Of a stretch of 64,000 bases of DNA, positions 21,960-33,235 are shown one piece after another. This stretch comes from Mesorhabditis belari (Eukaryota > Nematoda > Chromadorea > Rhabditida > Rhabditidae), in NCBI GenBank assembly GCA_958450365.1, contig CAUEEP010000925.1:1876001-1940000 (forward strand). The letters are read 5' to 3'. Under the pieces are notes generated by a model. The model was not told where the DNA came from and ran no database searches. It worked only from the letters and a program-made list of their open reading frames with translations. The position numbers and the translations under genes were made by a program. Every line of letters begins with the position of its first letter. Within the stretch, counting starts at the first letter, position 1.

Positions 21960-22540
21960 TTTTAAGGCCATTGGCAAATGAGTATTTCGCCGGTTAGCTG
22001 AGTATCTCCAGCAAAAACATATCCAAAAGAAAAGAACATGAAAAACTCGTGGCATGTTTGGCATATTTTATTCCCATCCGCAACTCTTTTCTTTTTTTTA
22101 TGCCCATTGGCAAACCTCCGCAAAAACGAAGGGAAAATGTCGATCATAAGTGGTTTCTCCGGATGGAATTTTTTTTTGACTTATTTGGCTAAGAAACACC
22201 CCAAGGATGCTAGTGAAACCAAAAAAAATGTCGCTCAGGCATTTTCGGGAAAGTTTCGAACAATGTTAAGTAAACCTTATTTATCATTTGGCCTAGTTTT
22301 TGCCTTTAATTTCTTGCCATTTATTTCAGTTGTCATTTATTATTTGTTTTGTTTGCAAGAAGATTGTTTGTGGCCTTTGAACCGTCTGCACCTGCCTATA
22401 GGTATCGGCTTTTTTTGGTTTGTTTCCTTTCGCCCTTCGCCCTTCGAGCTTCGCGCTTGCTTGCAGCACACGTGCCTGCCCGCACCGGTCGCAACTGCCT
22501 ATAGGTATTGCGCCCAAACTAACTTTAACTATTTGACTTG
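21960..22540 (+). repeat. PIGK-type ORF module
   Basis: A module with recurrent short motifs that translate as (M)PIGK or MAIGK, followed by SIISGFSGWN, LAKKHPKDASET, QAFSGKFRTML and a hydrophobic FAFNFLPFISVVIYYLF. Related copies lie at 57,110-57,660 (minus, 117-codon frame) and partly at 61,280-61,510 and 11,407-11,598. I do not recognise the protein. The reading frame in this copy is interrupted, so it looks like a dispersed gene-derived repeat. Confidence 0.5.
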
Positions 22541-22542
22541 AG

Positions 22543-23430
22543 ATCCCCATGCCTGAAGGGAGGTCCAATGGAATGGACAGCCTCGACGGGTCGACACTGG
22601 CGCCGTTGTTTGCACGAAGATGCACCCTTTTGGCCGAGATGAAAATAAATATTAAAGGTAAGGGTTAATGTTTTTGGCTCTTATAACCCTGTTGTTCCAT
22701 TTAGTACACTTCGAGACGATCTTCCGGTCCCGTTCACTCGCCCCGTTCAATATGCAAAAGGATTTGTATGGTGATGTTGGAATGTTGGTGTTCAGTTTTC
22801 TCGACATTTCTCCAGATTCAAGTTGTGAGGACCTCATTGCTTCAACCATCCATTTATCAAGCTGCAAAGGTGGGTCTTATGGCACTTTTAAACTTCTCAA
22901 TCTACATCTTTCATTATTTTCTTTCGAAAAGAAATGATATGCTCGACGAGTTGCTGTGGAAAGTGTGCGTCGAACGGATCAAAATCGAGCCACGAATCGG
23001 TTGCGATGATGGAGAGAACGTGAGCGAATTGACGTCCCTGATCGAGGATGTTGATGTGATGGTGGGGCTTTGAACGGTTTTCAGCTAAATTCCACTAGCT
23101 AGTGCTTCTAGCTACGTTTGCTAAACGAATAATGGTTAGGAATTTGAATTCTAACGAACATTTACCTGATTTTTACCTTATCATTATCACTAGCTGTTCG
23201 TTTATCAAGCGTTAGCAATAATCTTAGGATTTTTTTCAGTAGCGTAAAAAATTGATACGCGTTCTTTTACGTTCTTTTTATTGCCAACTTTTACTGTCAT
23301 TCTAAAGAGTCCAATCCAAAGTTTAAGCTTTGAACAGATGCCCAAAAGAAAGTTTTATCTGTCGTTGTAGTCGGCTGCTTTCCGTAAAACGTCATTTAAA
23401 ATAGAAAAGACTTTTCCACTTTAATGGTTA
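22543..23430 (+). repeat. Cassette upstream module with exon-like structure
   Basis: Two exon-like pieces with matching phase are visible: 22,543-22,657 (starting IPMPEGRSNGMDSLD, ending AEMKINIK, donor GTAAGG) and 22,705-22,869 (acceptor TTTAG; FETIFRSRSLAPFNMQ, CEDLIASTIHLSSCK, donor GTGGGT). In other copies the next acceptor is CTTTAG, and this would give a very short last exon before a stop. Here that AG is CG. The CTAGCTACGTTTGCTAAACG tract follows. Protein family not recognised. Confidence 0.55.
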
Positions 23431-23631
23431 ATGAAGAATTGCAGAAGTTGTAAAGTTTCAGATACGAGAATGCCTGTTGAAACGCGCGTACAAAAGCGAA
23501 AGTGAGAAACCGAAAGAATGAAGATTTGTATGAACTTATTGCTAGGTTACCTGTTCCGTTTTTTCTTGGGCGTCGATGTGATTACGAGTGTTTTACGGTA
23601 TTTAGTTACGTTTTTAATGTTTACTTGTTAA
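23431..23631 (+). pseudogene. Small hydrophobic-segment gene, copy with a stop codon
   Basis: The family sequence MKNCRSCKVSDTRMPVE is followed by a TGA in the KRK run (AAGCGAAAGTGAGAAA), where open copies have CGA. The hydrophobic half and the AATAAA just after the usual stop are kept. It precedes an intact F-box gene by 336 bp, so the F-box gene does not need an intact small neighbour in cis. Confidence 0.7.
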
Positions 23632-23966
23632 TTTTCTAATAATAAAGTTACTACTTAAGGTGTTTTCGAGCAGTGATTTGGTTCAAGGACCATATTATTT
23701 TTGATTTATGACCGATTTTGTGGAATTTTAAGCTTTGTTCCGAAAGTTTTGCCTATGGTTCCCCTTCTCCGTAGGCAAATTGCTAATTGCTCTGATTTTT
23801 GGGAAATTAAGAAAGTTGTTGGCGTAAAAAGATTATGAAAAGCCAAATTTGACGTTTGACGCCAAGAACATTAGAAAACCATTTTGTCACGAGAAATTGA
23901 TTGCTTTTTGTGTTTTCTCTTTAATTTTCCGATAAGAACGAATTGTTTTCTTTTCCAGCTGAAAGA

Positions 23967-25013
23967 ATGGCCCTCAAGATGCCATTTGAAATGAGGAATC
24001 TGACGTCGTTTCCGATGGAGAAGCTCTGTTACGATCTAAAGCTGGAAGTGCTGGAGGCAATGGCCGCGAAAGATTCGATTGAGTTGGTCAAAGTGAATGC
24101 GGGATATCAATGGATGCTTTCACACAATCCGTCACTTGTTTTCAACCACCACGTGAAGGAGATTCAAATGAATGAATGGCAGGACGGGAAGATTCGCATC
24201 CGGAAGTTGGAGAACTTTGTCTTTGACCAAATTTATGCGAGGCATCTTCCGCTAAGCAAACGAATCCATTCGTGTGACAAATTGTGGATACGCCTGGGAA
24301 TAAGTAAGTACGGTCTTCAACTCAACAACGAACACGCGGTGATTCTGAATCAATTGAACTCTGTGAGAAATTTGACGCTCGTATTGCACAGAACGGAGTG
24401 TGTGCTGAAATTTTTTGACAATTTCCGCTCGGTGATTGAAGAATCCGCGCGGATTCTCCTGAACATTGATTGGTTGAAAGAAAATCAAGTGATCATCGAG
24501 CTTTTTGAGAATTTCATTTCAAATCAGCTGAATGACTGCGAAGACGTCTGTTTGCATTATGGTCTTTCTGCCGCTCCGTTTCACTTCTACCACGAAGCTT
24601 TTGCCAAGACTTCGACCAAAATCTTAAGAATGTCAACCAAAGTGGATCACCTTGAAGAGATCGTGCGATCAATCATTGAAAAGGGGATCCCAAGCAAGAA
24701 TTCGAAGGCAGCTTTTGATCTGTATGCCGGCGATTATGTCAGAACCGATGTTTCTCAGGCGATGAAGGCCCGAATCGTCGATTTTCTTTGGCAATTCCCG
24801 GGAATGAAGCGATTCGACCAAGAAAATCACGAAGGAGTTGTCAAAATGGCGGGCGAACTCGTGAACAAGTATAGCGGCGGATTCCGCTGGTTTGCTGTGG
24901 TGGACGGTCTATTTTTTCGACGAAACATTGACTCGAGCAGAGATTGTGTCTACATGCTTCCCGGGCGCGGCGAATTCAATCGATTTTTCGCCTTCTATAT
25001 TCAACCACAATAG
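23967..25013 (+). CDS. F-box-like family protein, intact single-exon copy (348 aa)
   Basis: The F-box is at residues about 11-50 (LTSFPMEKLCYDLKLEVLEA). The middle (LNNEHAVILNQLNS, VLKFFDNFRS) and C-terminal blocks (AFAKTSTKILRMS, GIPSKNSKAAF, FFRRNIDSSRDCVYMLP, FAFYIQPQ) are all open. The ATG at 23,967 is 8 nt after TTTTCCAG, which I take as the trans-splice acceptor. It is likely a Skp1-binding substrate receptor, by fold class only. Differences from the other intact copies concentrate in the segment just after the F-box and in the stretch between GIPSKNSKAAF and the FLxQF block. The cassette's small gene upstream is broken. Flanking 3.2-kb direct repeats (22,543 and 25,753) mark the unit. 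Confidence 0.9.
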   Translation: MALKMPFEMRNLTSFPMEKLCYDLKLEVLEAMAAKDSIELVKVNAGYQWMLSHNPSLVFNHHVKEIQMNEWQDGKIRIRKLENFVFDQIYARHLPLSKRIHSCDKLWIRLGISKYGLQLNNEHAVILNQLNSVRNLTLVLHRTECVLKFFDNFRSVIEESARILLNIDWLKENQVIIELFENFISNQLNDCEDVCLHYGLSAAPFHFYHEAFAKTSTKILRMSTKVDHLEEIVRSIIEKGIPSKNSKAAFDLYAGDYVRTDVSQAMKARIVDFLWQFPGMKRFDQENHEGVVKMAGELVNKYSGGFRWFAVVDGLFFRRNIDSSRDCVYMLPGRGEFNRFFAFYIQPQ

Positions 25014-25960
25014 GAAATGATCGTGTTTTGAGGGTTTTTATCGAGTCTTTTACAGTTTTAGTGCTTTAATTGTGTAATTTTGCCGATTTTTAGTTCTCTA
25101 AGAAATAAAGGGTACAATTTCTCTTTTTGAACGATGATTTGTTGTGTTCAAGACACATGGCGATATCTTTTTTGATTATTTTATTGTGGAAACTTTAATG
25201 TTTCCGCTACACGTATCGAATCGAGCAGGGATTGAATCTACATAATGTCCAATTCATGTTACTTGGATGCTATCTACATCTCGCACGAATAAAATAAGCA
25301 TTGCTGATTCTCGTTGTCATATCTTTGTCATTTCCTATCGTTGTTATTGACTTGAATTTGAGAGAGACTTGAATTTGTGAAACTTTTGAGAAATAGTTCT
25401 TTGAACTCTTCTTCTTTTGAGTTCCTTTTGCTTCGTTTACTGTTCTTACTACCGCGAAGGAGCATCGCCGAAGGATCCAAAATTCAATGAGAACTTTTTA
25501 TGTGGTGGAGAATTCTTTGATGATTTGCTGTGGAAGCGAATCTTCTGTGCCGTGTGCCTCGGTGTATTATGTGTGTTTGTGTAGCTTGTATCGAATCAAA
25601 ACCTGTAACGGCGAAAGCGGTGTTTCTTGTTCCTTTGTCGGGTTCCGCGTCGAGGTTCACAGGATGCCGAGTGAATGACCGGCACTCATTCCCAATATAA
25701 CCGTTTGATCAGGTAAGCTTTAACTAAAAGAACTTGAACTTTTTTAACTTTAGATTCCCGTGCCTGAAGGGAGGTCTAATGGAATGGACAGCCTCGACCG
25801 GTCGACACTGACCCCCTTTGTTTGCCCGAACATGCACCCTTTGGTCGAGATGAAGGCAAGGGTTAAAGTTTTTCGCACTTTTAACCCTGTTATTCCATTC
25901 AGCATTATTTTATTATTCGTTACGTTAGCTTGTGGTTAATGAGTGTTGATTACTTTGTTA
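25014..25960 (+). repeat. Full cassette downstream module
   Basis: The 3' UTR with AAGAAATAAAG is followed by the ACGTATCGAATCG stretch, the Cys-rich ORF (25,487-25,678; SVPCASVYYVCLCSLYRIKT), a donor-like GATCAGGTAAGC, an acceptor TTTAG, and the CCGTGCCTGAAGGG exon-like piece at 25,753. The Cys-rich ORF is also open at 45,889-46,143 and 55,312-55,686 (minus). Whether it is translated is unknown. Confidence 0.6.
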
Positions 25961-26099
25961 CGTTTTGTTACATTTACTTCTTGTTGCTACAAATAAATCT
26001 TTGAGATTTTGGAATGACTTCTGCCTGCATCCGTAAAAAATTGAACGGATATGTATACTTTTAATTTCTCTTTTACTTTTAATTTTTCAATGCATTATT

Positions 26100-26600
26100 T
26101 TTATTTATTTGGACCGATCGAGAACGGAGCTCTGCCGTTTCCTATGAAGAATTTGACGTCATAATCGATGTGGAATGTACTTGTTCGATTAGGGCAGTAG
26201 ATATAAATTTTTTTTATAAAGACTAACAAATTTCAGCCTACAACCTTACGCTTTCGAATTGAAAAAAATGTGCGACACGTTTATTTGATTTTGCTTAGCA
26301 TCAAGCAGTTTCATTATTGAAGAGATCTGGCATCCCGCGAACATCATCTAATATGGCCGAGTGGCAACACCATTGTAGCATCATGTGATAAAGGTGTGAA
26401 AAAGATGATCAGCAATGAATGATCATTATGCTTTTTGCTTATGTTTTTTTTCCAGAGATGGTGCTGCTGACACCACCGATTCGAGTACAATTTGAGTTCG
26501 GCAACGAGACGCGGGCCAATCTACCCGACTATCGCCCACCACACCTCGCGATATCAGCCCAATCGCAGAAGTTTGTTTATGTTTACATGTTTAATCATTA
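26100..26600 (+). repeat. Dispersed repeat carrying a copied vps-41 exon
   Basis: The first 60 bp derive from the divergent F-box gene of 2,120-2,175. At about 26,317-26,384 the vps-41 exon is present on the minus strand. The exon-like piece after TTTTTTTCCAG (26,455; VLLTPPIRVQFEF, NLPDYRPPHLAIS) follows. It joins vps-41 copy 2 at about 26,590. Confidence 0.65.
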
Positions 26601-28790
26601 TGTTTTCAAGGTACTTTACGGGTAATGATGTTGTCAATTAGTTCAGCTAAACTTGGTCCTTCTCATTGCATTCCAGATAATTCTTTGCAATTCTATTAAC
26701 ATTAAAGTGCCCGTTATTGCTGTTACACACGTAGCTTTGATCGTTTATTGCTACCTTGAACTTTAACTGTTCCCTTGGTGATTCTTGCATTTTGCTACAA
26801 ATAAAGTTTGGAATTTTATTGAGAAAGATGAATGTTTTGCTGTGAATTCGCGGCAATTCAATACTTTCAGCTTTGAAATTTAAGCCTACGGAAATTTCTT
26901 CGATTTCTCGGTCACTCTTTTGCGGTTTCGATTGTTTCGTTTCATTTTTAAATAGGCTTTTATCTTTTTAACATCTATGGTATGAAACTAGGACAGATAC
27001 GTTAAAAAAGTACTGAAATGAGGGGGGGGGGGAATATAGAAACTTTTAAAAAGGTGCAATTTCTTTGATTTTGACACAATTTTGAGCTTCATTTGTGAAA
27101 TTTTGTTAAGAGCTGTTAAAAATTAGGGTTGAACACACTTTTTAAAGAAATTACATCAATTTTAAAGAAAAGGCCAGGAAAATCACAGTGAGAGGTACCA
27201 GCCGTTGGAGAACAAGGAAAAACAAATTGGGACGAGTAGGTAATTTTTAAAGGAAAAGTTATTGAAGCTTTCAAAATCTATAAAAACGAGATTTATTGAG
27301 AAATTGAAATGAAAATTTACTCCTGGAGAAAAATCAGAGCGGTTTTTCCAAGTTGAGCAATTTTTTTGAGTGGTTTACCGGAAATTTCAAAGATTTTGAA
27401 TGAAGCTAATGAAATGAAATTTAAATGAAAAAAAGGAAACGAGTTAATGTGGGTAACAGGATTTTTTATAAACTTAAACAATGATATTTAGGCGAGTTTC
27501 AAAGGAAAATTTGTCAGGTTAAAGTAAAGAATCTCAATTCATCCCATCCTCTTCCGCGCCAACGGGACAATCCTTTGAGGGAATCGTGCCCAAATGGGAA
27601 TCCCGACGGGTTTTCTGAAAGAAATATTGTGATCAGCCAGACTGGGCGTGTTTAGAGGACAAAGTAGAATGCTACCTAGTGGCTAGGTAGCATTCTAGAA
27701 ACACTACATTAAAGGTGCCGAAAGCTCATTTCTTTGCCTGAATCGACTCACCTCTTCAAAACACCGTGAATGCACGGCGTGTCCACACCCGAATAGCTGC
27801 AACTCTTCCCTCTTCTCTTCCAGAAACAGTTTGCTTCTGAAATTTCGGCTTCAACCTCTTTGGTCAAGGTTTTTAAAGGTAAATTTACAATTCTAAAATT
27901 TTTCCTACGAATTCCTTTACCGACAGCGCAAACGCTCCTTTGTCCGTAATGGGTGGCACGGTTGGCTTGTCTGTAATTTGAATTTGAATATGACTTGAGA
28001 AAAGTCTAGCAATCAGCTACAACTCACTTGTAGAAGAGGTCTGACATCCCGCGAACATCATCCAATGTGGCCGAGTGGCAACACCATAGTAGCATCACCT
28101 GAAAACTCTTGTTATCACAAATTTCCCAACAACGATCTCACCTGAGTCTCGTAGTCTCTTAAAATCTTCACGAGAAGATCCCGCAAACCGGGGATTTCCA
28201 GGTCTTCTGGGATCTGAAAAATTGAAAGCTTTAAGGTGTTCAAATTGAAACTTCATTATTTCTGTTATTCCTACCTTTTCAATGATGCCCAATGGGTCGA
28301 TTGAGGTACCAGCAGTCGCCAAAAGTTGAGAGATATTGCCTGGAGATCGACTTGAAACCACCTCGTTCACCAACAGTGACCACAATTCGTCATTCTCATG
28401 CTCTGGAAACGAATTAGATCTGATCTCTGATCTCGGTCTCTGAGCTGCTTTCCAGATCAGAGAATTTTCAGGTTTTCAGGGCTGGCATTTGAGGATTTTT
28501 GTAGTATAGTACTCCAACACTGAAACGCTTTCAGGTCTAAATACTAGATTGTGCTTTTTAGCTATGGAAACCGGTTAGATCTCTGTGCTGCGTTCCAGAT
28601 TGGAGAATTAGCCGATTTTGAAGTGACTTTGACGTCTAGTTTGCTTGGGTTTTTACCCCGACAGAGGTCGTTTGCTGATCCAAACGATTCTGCTGTTGCA
28701 CCATCACGTTCAGCGCCTCTCGCCGATTTCCGCTTTTCACCAAGAGGAAGACTCGCTAAAATGAAGAAAATACGATAAAATACAAAAAAA
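26590..28790 (-). pseudogene. Partial copy 2 of vps-41 (last seven exons)
   Basis: Same exon order as the functional gene. Last exon with stop at 27,534-27,536; RING exon about 27,750-27,836; C-x2-C exon about 27,920-27,967; then copies of the exons at 47,739, 47,853, 47,985 and 48,204 at about 28,029-28,099, 28,142-28,213, 28,274-28,401 and 28,656-28,755. The C-x2-C exon has lost five bases (CCGACAGCGC instead of CCGACAAATCGCGC), which shifts the frame ahead of the RING. Protein changes such as SRSPGN for SQSPAN are shared with copy 3, so copies 2 and 3 have a common ancestor after the split from the functional gene. Confidence 0.9.
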
Positions 28791-29166
28791 TTCGACTAAT
28801 TGAATGAAAATTGGCTGCTCGTGGATTACAGACAAAAAAGACTTCTAGGTTACGGTAGCTTTCCCGAAAACATTCAAATTTTAGGAGACACGAAGTCGCC
28901 TACTCTACCGTACTCGCTTGTGACTCGGTTCCACCGGAAAGCCGAATGATTTTGCTGAAAAAGGGATCGCGAGCTTTCCGCCAAGTTCTCTATCGATATC
29001 TTTTTTTGATAATTTTATTAATGTCAACTTTAATGTTTCCGCTACACGAATCGAATCTACGTAATATCCGATTCATGTTACTTTGGTTTTTTTTAAACCT
29101 TTGAGAAACAGTTCTTTTAAATGCTTTGTTTTAAATGCTGTGCACCGAATGTTGCATTGATGTTAT
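28791..29166 (+). other. Short region with a fragment of the cassette 3' flank
   Basis: Bases 28,985-29,100 resemble the GATATCTTTTTTGAT and GCTACACGAATCGAATC part of the 3' flank module. The rest shows no coding signal I can support. Confidence 0.4.
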
Positions 29167-29168
29167 TA

Positions 29169-30064
29169 GGGGTTTGCAAAAGAAACTGCGCATGACTTTC
29201 CGGAACAATATTTTCTCTATTTGAAAGTGCTCTAACCCAGTTTAAATTTTATTCTATTGTGTTGATAACGCTTATTTATTTTACTGATTTTCACATTTGT
29301 TTGACCATTGAATTATAAATAATTTTAGTTGTCGAAGATGACGGATCAAAAACTCATGTTGCGAGCGTGCCTTCTCTATGACCTCAAAATGAAGAAATCA
29401 GCATCGAAGTCGCACCGGAATCTTTGTGAAACATTCAGAGAAAACATTTTGAGTGAAAGGACTTGCCAGGAATGGTTTTGACGTTTTCGTGAAGGGGATG
29501 GCAGCTTGGAAGATGGATATTGTCCAGTTGTCTTCGATAATGCAGAGTTGCTGGAGATTGTAGAGTTGGATCCAACTCAAACTTTGCCCGAATGAGCCGA
29601 ATACTATAATTTCTCAAATCTACGCCGAAGAGCTGAAGAAAGTTGATGCAATTCTACGAGAAAGAGGTGTTAATCCAAGGACAATCCATTTACTCGCTCA
29701 CAATTTCCGGGTACACACATCAAACTTGGCTCAAAACACCATAGAAGAATTAGGCTGGAAACTCGTGCCTCATCCGCCCTATTCGCCTGATATCGCTCCC
29801 TCAGATTACCATTTGTTCCTGTCTATGCAACACTCCCTTGCAAATCAACAGTTTAACAATTACCAAGAAGTCGAAATTTGGGTGCAAGACTATTTCGCGT
29901 CACAAGATCCGGAATCTTTCGAATCAGGCATCCGAAGTCTACGTAAAAAATGGAAAATTATAGTTGATAATTTTGGCAAGTACCTTTTGGAATAAAGTAT
30001 TTTATTATTAATTTTCGAGGTGTTTGAACGTTGCGTATAATACGCAGTTTCTTTTGCAAACCCC
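29169..30064 (+). mobile_element. Degenerate mariner-type element with intact terminal inverted repeats
   Basis: The ends are perfect inverted repeats of 22 bp (29,169-29,190 and 30,043-30,064, starting GGGGTTTGCAAAAG), flanked by TA on both sides as expected for Tc1/mariner insertion. Inside, an ORF from ATG 29,338 reads the N-terminal helix region (SHRNLCETFRENILSERTCQEW), then a TGA. After a large deletion the C-terminal catalytic part (HPPYSPDIAPSDYHLF, with the last catalytic Asp) and the end of the transposase are open to 29,995. The first two catalytic Asp residues lie in the missing part. It cannot mobilise itself but might be moved in trans. Confidence 0.95.
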
Positions 30065-30089
30065 TAATAGAATGCTGCTTTTCCATCTA

Positions 30090-30430
30090 CGATTTCGAAT
30101 TTATCTCACTCCGTTTTTGCGACATTTCCGCATGGCCAAATTCGGTTGTGATGGTGATTCAAGTTGTGAGGACCTCATTGCTTCGACCATCCATTTATCA
30201 AGCTGCAAAGGTGGGTCTTATCGCACTTTTAAATTTTTCAATCTACACCTGTAATTCTTTTCTTTAGAAAAGAAATGATATGCTCGACGAGTTGCTGTGG
30301 AAAGTGTGCGTCGAACGGATCAAAATCGAGCCACGAATCGGTTGCGATGATGGAGAGAACGTGAGCGAATCGACGTCACTTTTGAGCTTTTCAATCTAAA
30401 TCTTTAATTCTTTTCTTTAGAAAAGAAATG
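30090..30430 (+). repeat. Cassette upstream module, short piece
   Basis: Contains the CTGCTTTTCCATCTACGATTTC stretch, the CEDLIASTIHLSSCK exon-like piece, the intron ending TTCTTTAG and ATGATATGCTCGACGAG to GAGCGAATCGACGTC. It then jumps back to the intron sequence (TCTAAATCTTTAATTC) before a new repeat begins. Confidence 0.6.
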
Positions 30431-31420
30431 AGGCCACACCTGGCCATTTTTTAAGCCACACCAGGCCATTTTTGAGGCCACACCAGGCCATTTTTGAGGG
30501 CTAGGCTGCCTCTTACCGGACATAAGCTAGATTTGCTGATCTAGAAATAAGACACAAACACGTTCTACAAATATTACCAATCGATTCAGCGTGGCTGAAA
30601 ATCCTAGAAAGGGCACTTGCCAGAGGCATTTTTGAGGCCACACCAGTTCATTTTTGAGGGCCACTGGCCCCCTCGTCAACCCGTATAGCCCCTGAAATAA
30701 ACATTTCCGAAATTTAGTAGAACCGAATATTCGGCTTTAAAGAAAGGCTACTTTTCCATTCAAAACACTAAAATTGCCATTAACTTGAAGTAAAACACTA
30801 AAACGCACTTAAAATTGTCTTCAGCTAAAGATATTCAGCTAAAGGCAAGAATTGGCGAAATTTTGCAAATTTTTCATTCGTCTCTACTCCCTAAAAGCGG
30901 CGTCAGCGTTTGGATTTTTGGCGTTTTTGTAGTTTTAACTTTTTTTACTAAAGCATTCTATTGACAATTCGGTGAACTAGCGCTATTTAAACATTCCGTT
31001 GTAGATTTCAAACCATTTTCAATCGCTAAAACCTCCATTTTTGATCTAGATTTGCTATGTTGCACGTTTTTATGTGATTCGTTTTGTGGAAAAATTCTGT
31101 TTTTAGAGAATTTCTATGAATTGTGCTTAGTGCTAGGTTGTTAACTGTCAGTTTTTGATTTATGACAGCTTTCGTGGAAGTTTAAGCTTTGTTGAGAAAT
31201 TTTTGCTGATGGTTCCCCTTTTCCCTAGGTAAATCGCTAATTGCTCTGGTTTATATGAAATTAGGAAAGTTGTTGGCTTGAAAAGGTTATGAAAAGCCGA
31301 ATTTGACGTTTGACCCCAAGAACATTAGAAAAACATTTTGTCACCAAAAACTGATTGCTTTTTGTGTTTTCTCTTTCATTTTCCGACAAGAACGAATTGT
31401 TTTCTTTTACAGGTGAAAGA
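30431..31420 (+). repeat. Alternative upstream region shared by two F-box genes
   Basis: This region recurs at 58,140-59,124, in front of the F-box gene at 59,125. It starts with about four short direct repeats of GAGGCCACACCAGGCCATTTTT, given here in two parts (GAGGCCACACC and AGGCCATTTTT). It continues with CGGACATAAGCTAGATTTGC and ends in the common segment before the splice acceptor (TTTTCTTTTACAG). The small hydrophobic-segment gene of the other cassettes is absent. The two genes therefore form a separate promoter class. Confidence 0.7.
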
Positions 31421-32449
31421 ATGGCACTCAAGATGCCATTTGAAATGGGGAATCTGACTTCGTTTCCGATGGAGAAGCTCTGTTACGAACTGAAGTTGGA
31501 AGTGCTGGAGAGAACGGACGCGAAAGATGTGATCGAGTTGGTCAAAGTGAATGCGGGATTTCAATCGATGCTTTCACGCAATCCGTCTCTTGTTTTCAAC
31601 CACCACGTGGACGAGATTTCAATGAAACATTGGTACGGCGGGAAGTTTAGAATCCGGAAGTTCTTCGACTCCTTGGACATTGATGCGATTCATTTTCCGC
31701 TAAGCAAACGAATCCATTCGTGTGACACATTGGAGCTAGCCTTGAACCATGAACTCAACAACGAACACGCGACGATTCTGAATCAATTGAACTCTGTGAG
31801 AAATTTGAAGCTCGTATTTTTTGCTCGCAGAAAGGAGTGTTTGCTAAAATTTTTTGACAATTTCCGCTCGGTGATTGAAAAATCCGCGTGGATTCACCTG
31901 GACATTGATTTGTTGGAGGAAAATCAAGTGATAAGCGAGCTTTTTGAGAATTTTATTTCAAATCAGCTGAAGGACTGCGAACAAGTCAAGTGGTGGGATT
32001 ATTATCGTTCTGCCACGGCGTTTCACTTCTACTACGATGCTTTTGCCAAGACTTCGATCGAAATCTTGAAAATCTCAACCGAAGTGAATAGCTTTGAAGG
32101 GATCGTGCAATCAATCGTGGAGAAGGGGATCCCAAGCAAGAATTCAAAGGCAGCTTTTTTTGTGTATTACATCGATTATGTCGGAACCGATGTTTCTCGG
32201 GTGATGGAGGCCCGAATCGTCGATTTTCTTTCGCAATTCCGTGGAATGAATCGATTCGACCTAGAAAATCAGCAAGAAGTCACCAAAATGGCGGACGAAC
32301 TACTGAACAAGTATTTGGGCGGATCCGACTGCTTTCCTTTGGACGGTCCATTTTTTCGACGAAATATTGACGCGAGCAGAGATTGTATCTACATGCTTCC
32401 CTTCGGCGAATTCGATCGATTTTTCGCCTTCTACATTGAACCACATTAG
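31421..32449 (+). CDS. F-box-like family protein, intact single-exon copy (342 aa)
   Basis: The start is ATG 31,421, 8 nt after TTTTACAG. F-box at residues about 11-50 (LTSFPMEKLCYELKLEVLER, with T in place of M in the following ERTDAKD). The body is complete: LNNEHATILNQLNS, KECLLKFFDNFRS, AFHFYYDAFAKTSIEIL, GIPSKNSKAAF, FFRRNIDASRDCIYMLP, ending FAFYIEPH. It shares the middle segment LDIDLLEENQVISELFEN with the gene at 59,125, and the same upstream region, so these two are closest relatives. Product role is inferred only from the F-box. Confidence 0.9.
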   Translation: MALKMPFEMGNLTSFPMEKLCYELKLEVLERTDAKDVIELVKVNAGFQSMLSRNPSLVFNHHVDEISMKHWYGGKFRIRKFFDSLDIDAIHFPLSKRIHSCDTLELALNHELNNEHATILNQLNSVRNLKLVFFARRKECLLKFFDNFRSVIEKSAWIHLDIDLLEENQVISELFENFISNQLKDCEQVKWWDYYRSATAFHFYYDAFAKTSIEILKISTEVNSFEGIVQSIVEKGIPSKNSKAAFFVYYIDYVGTDVSRVMEARIVDFLSQFRGMNRFDLENQQEVTKMADELLNKYLGGSDCFPLDGPFFRRNIDASRDCIYMLPFGEFDRFFAFYIEPH

Positions 32450-33089
32450 GAAATGATCGTGTTTTGAGGGTTTTTATCGAGTCTTTTATAGTTTAGTGCT
32501 TTCATTGTGTAATTTTGCCTTTTTTAGTTCTCTAAGAAGTAAAGTTGTGCAATTTCTCTTTTTGAACGATGATTTGTTGTGTTGAAGACACATGGGGATA
32601 TCTTTTTTGATTGTTTTATAGCTGAATATCATTGAAAGTCCGGTAAAATTGTACTAAAACACTGGAAAGTCGTGATTTTTTTAGTTAGCATCAGCCAACT
32701 CTGCTATTTGAGTGTAAATTTACTCGTGACGCTAACCCTTAGCGTTTGGACTTCTAGATGATGTAGCTCTGCTGCCCTTTTGACAGAAAATCGTTTTGTT
32801 GGGCATATTTATTCCTTGATTTGAAGATATTCAGCTAATAGCGATGAGTAGGGTTGGGCGCATTGGGAAATTCAAGTGAATTCGATCATTTTGTGATCAA
32901 TTTGAGACGGATGGGTTAAGTAAATTGGCAATATTAAGTGTATTAGACAAATTTAAAGAAATTTTCACTTTCAAGAACCTAATTTTCGCCCAGATTTTGC
33001 GAGTTTTCCTAAGCCCTTTTTTGGGAAAGACTTGAGAATATTAAGCATTGAATATTCTCATTTTATATAAATAACGTTTTTCTTTAGAT
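32450..33089 (+). repeat. Cassette 3' flank, then unassigned sequence
   Basis: The 3' UTR module (GATCGTGTTTTGAGGG and a TAAAG poly(A) region) runs to about 32,620. From about 32,930 the sequence (AAGTGTATTAGACAAATTT and onward to ATAACGTTTTTCTTTAG) matches 60,620-60,775, upstream of the divergent F-box relic there. The part between shows nothing I can support. Confidence 0.55.
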
Positions 33090-33235
33090 GTCGACGGCGA
33101 CGAATGTCTTTCCGCTGATCAAAACGGAACAACAAAGATTTCAACAATTGTCAGATGACACATAGAAAGCGAAAAAGTGGATATATGGCGAGTTCGACGG
33201 GCAAATGTACACGCAATCCCTAGCCGATTCGATAT
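33090..33235 (-). pseudogene. Scrambled fragment of a divergent F-box-family gene
   Basis: The plus strand starts with ATGTCGACGGCGACGAATG, as at 60,775, but after about 35 bases the sequence inverts: on the minus strand it reads the gene's C-terminal end (IGARDCVYICPSNS-like, then IHFFAFYV). The intervening coding part is lost. This is a small inverted-deletion rearrangement. Confidence 0.7.

Noticed and set aside
22543..25870. Direct repeats about 3.2 kb apart flanking an F-box gene, considered as LTRs of a retrotransposon
   Set aside because: There is no reverse transcriptase, primer-binding site or TG...CA ends; the repeats are the recurring cassette module.
28095..28385. A 96-codon VPS41-like ORF taken as a separate gene (also 35,449-35,739)
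   Set aside because: The frame reads through an intron; it is one or two exons of a broken vps-41 copy.
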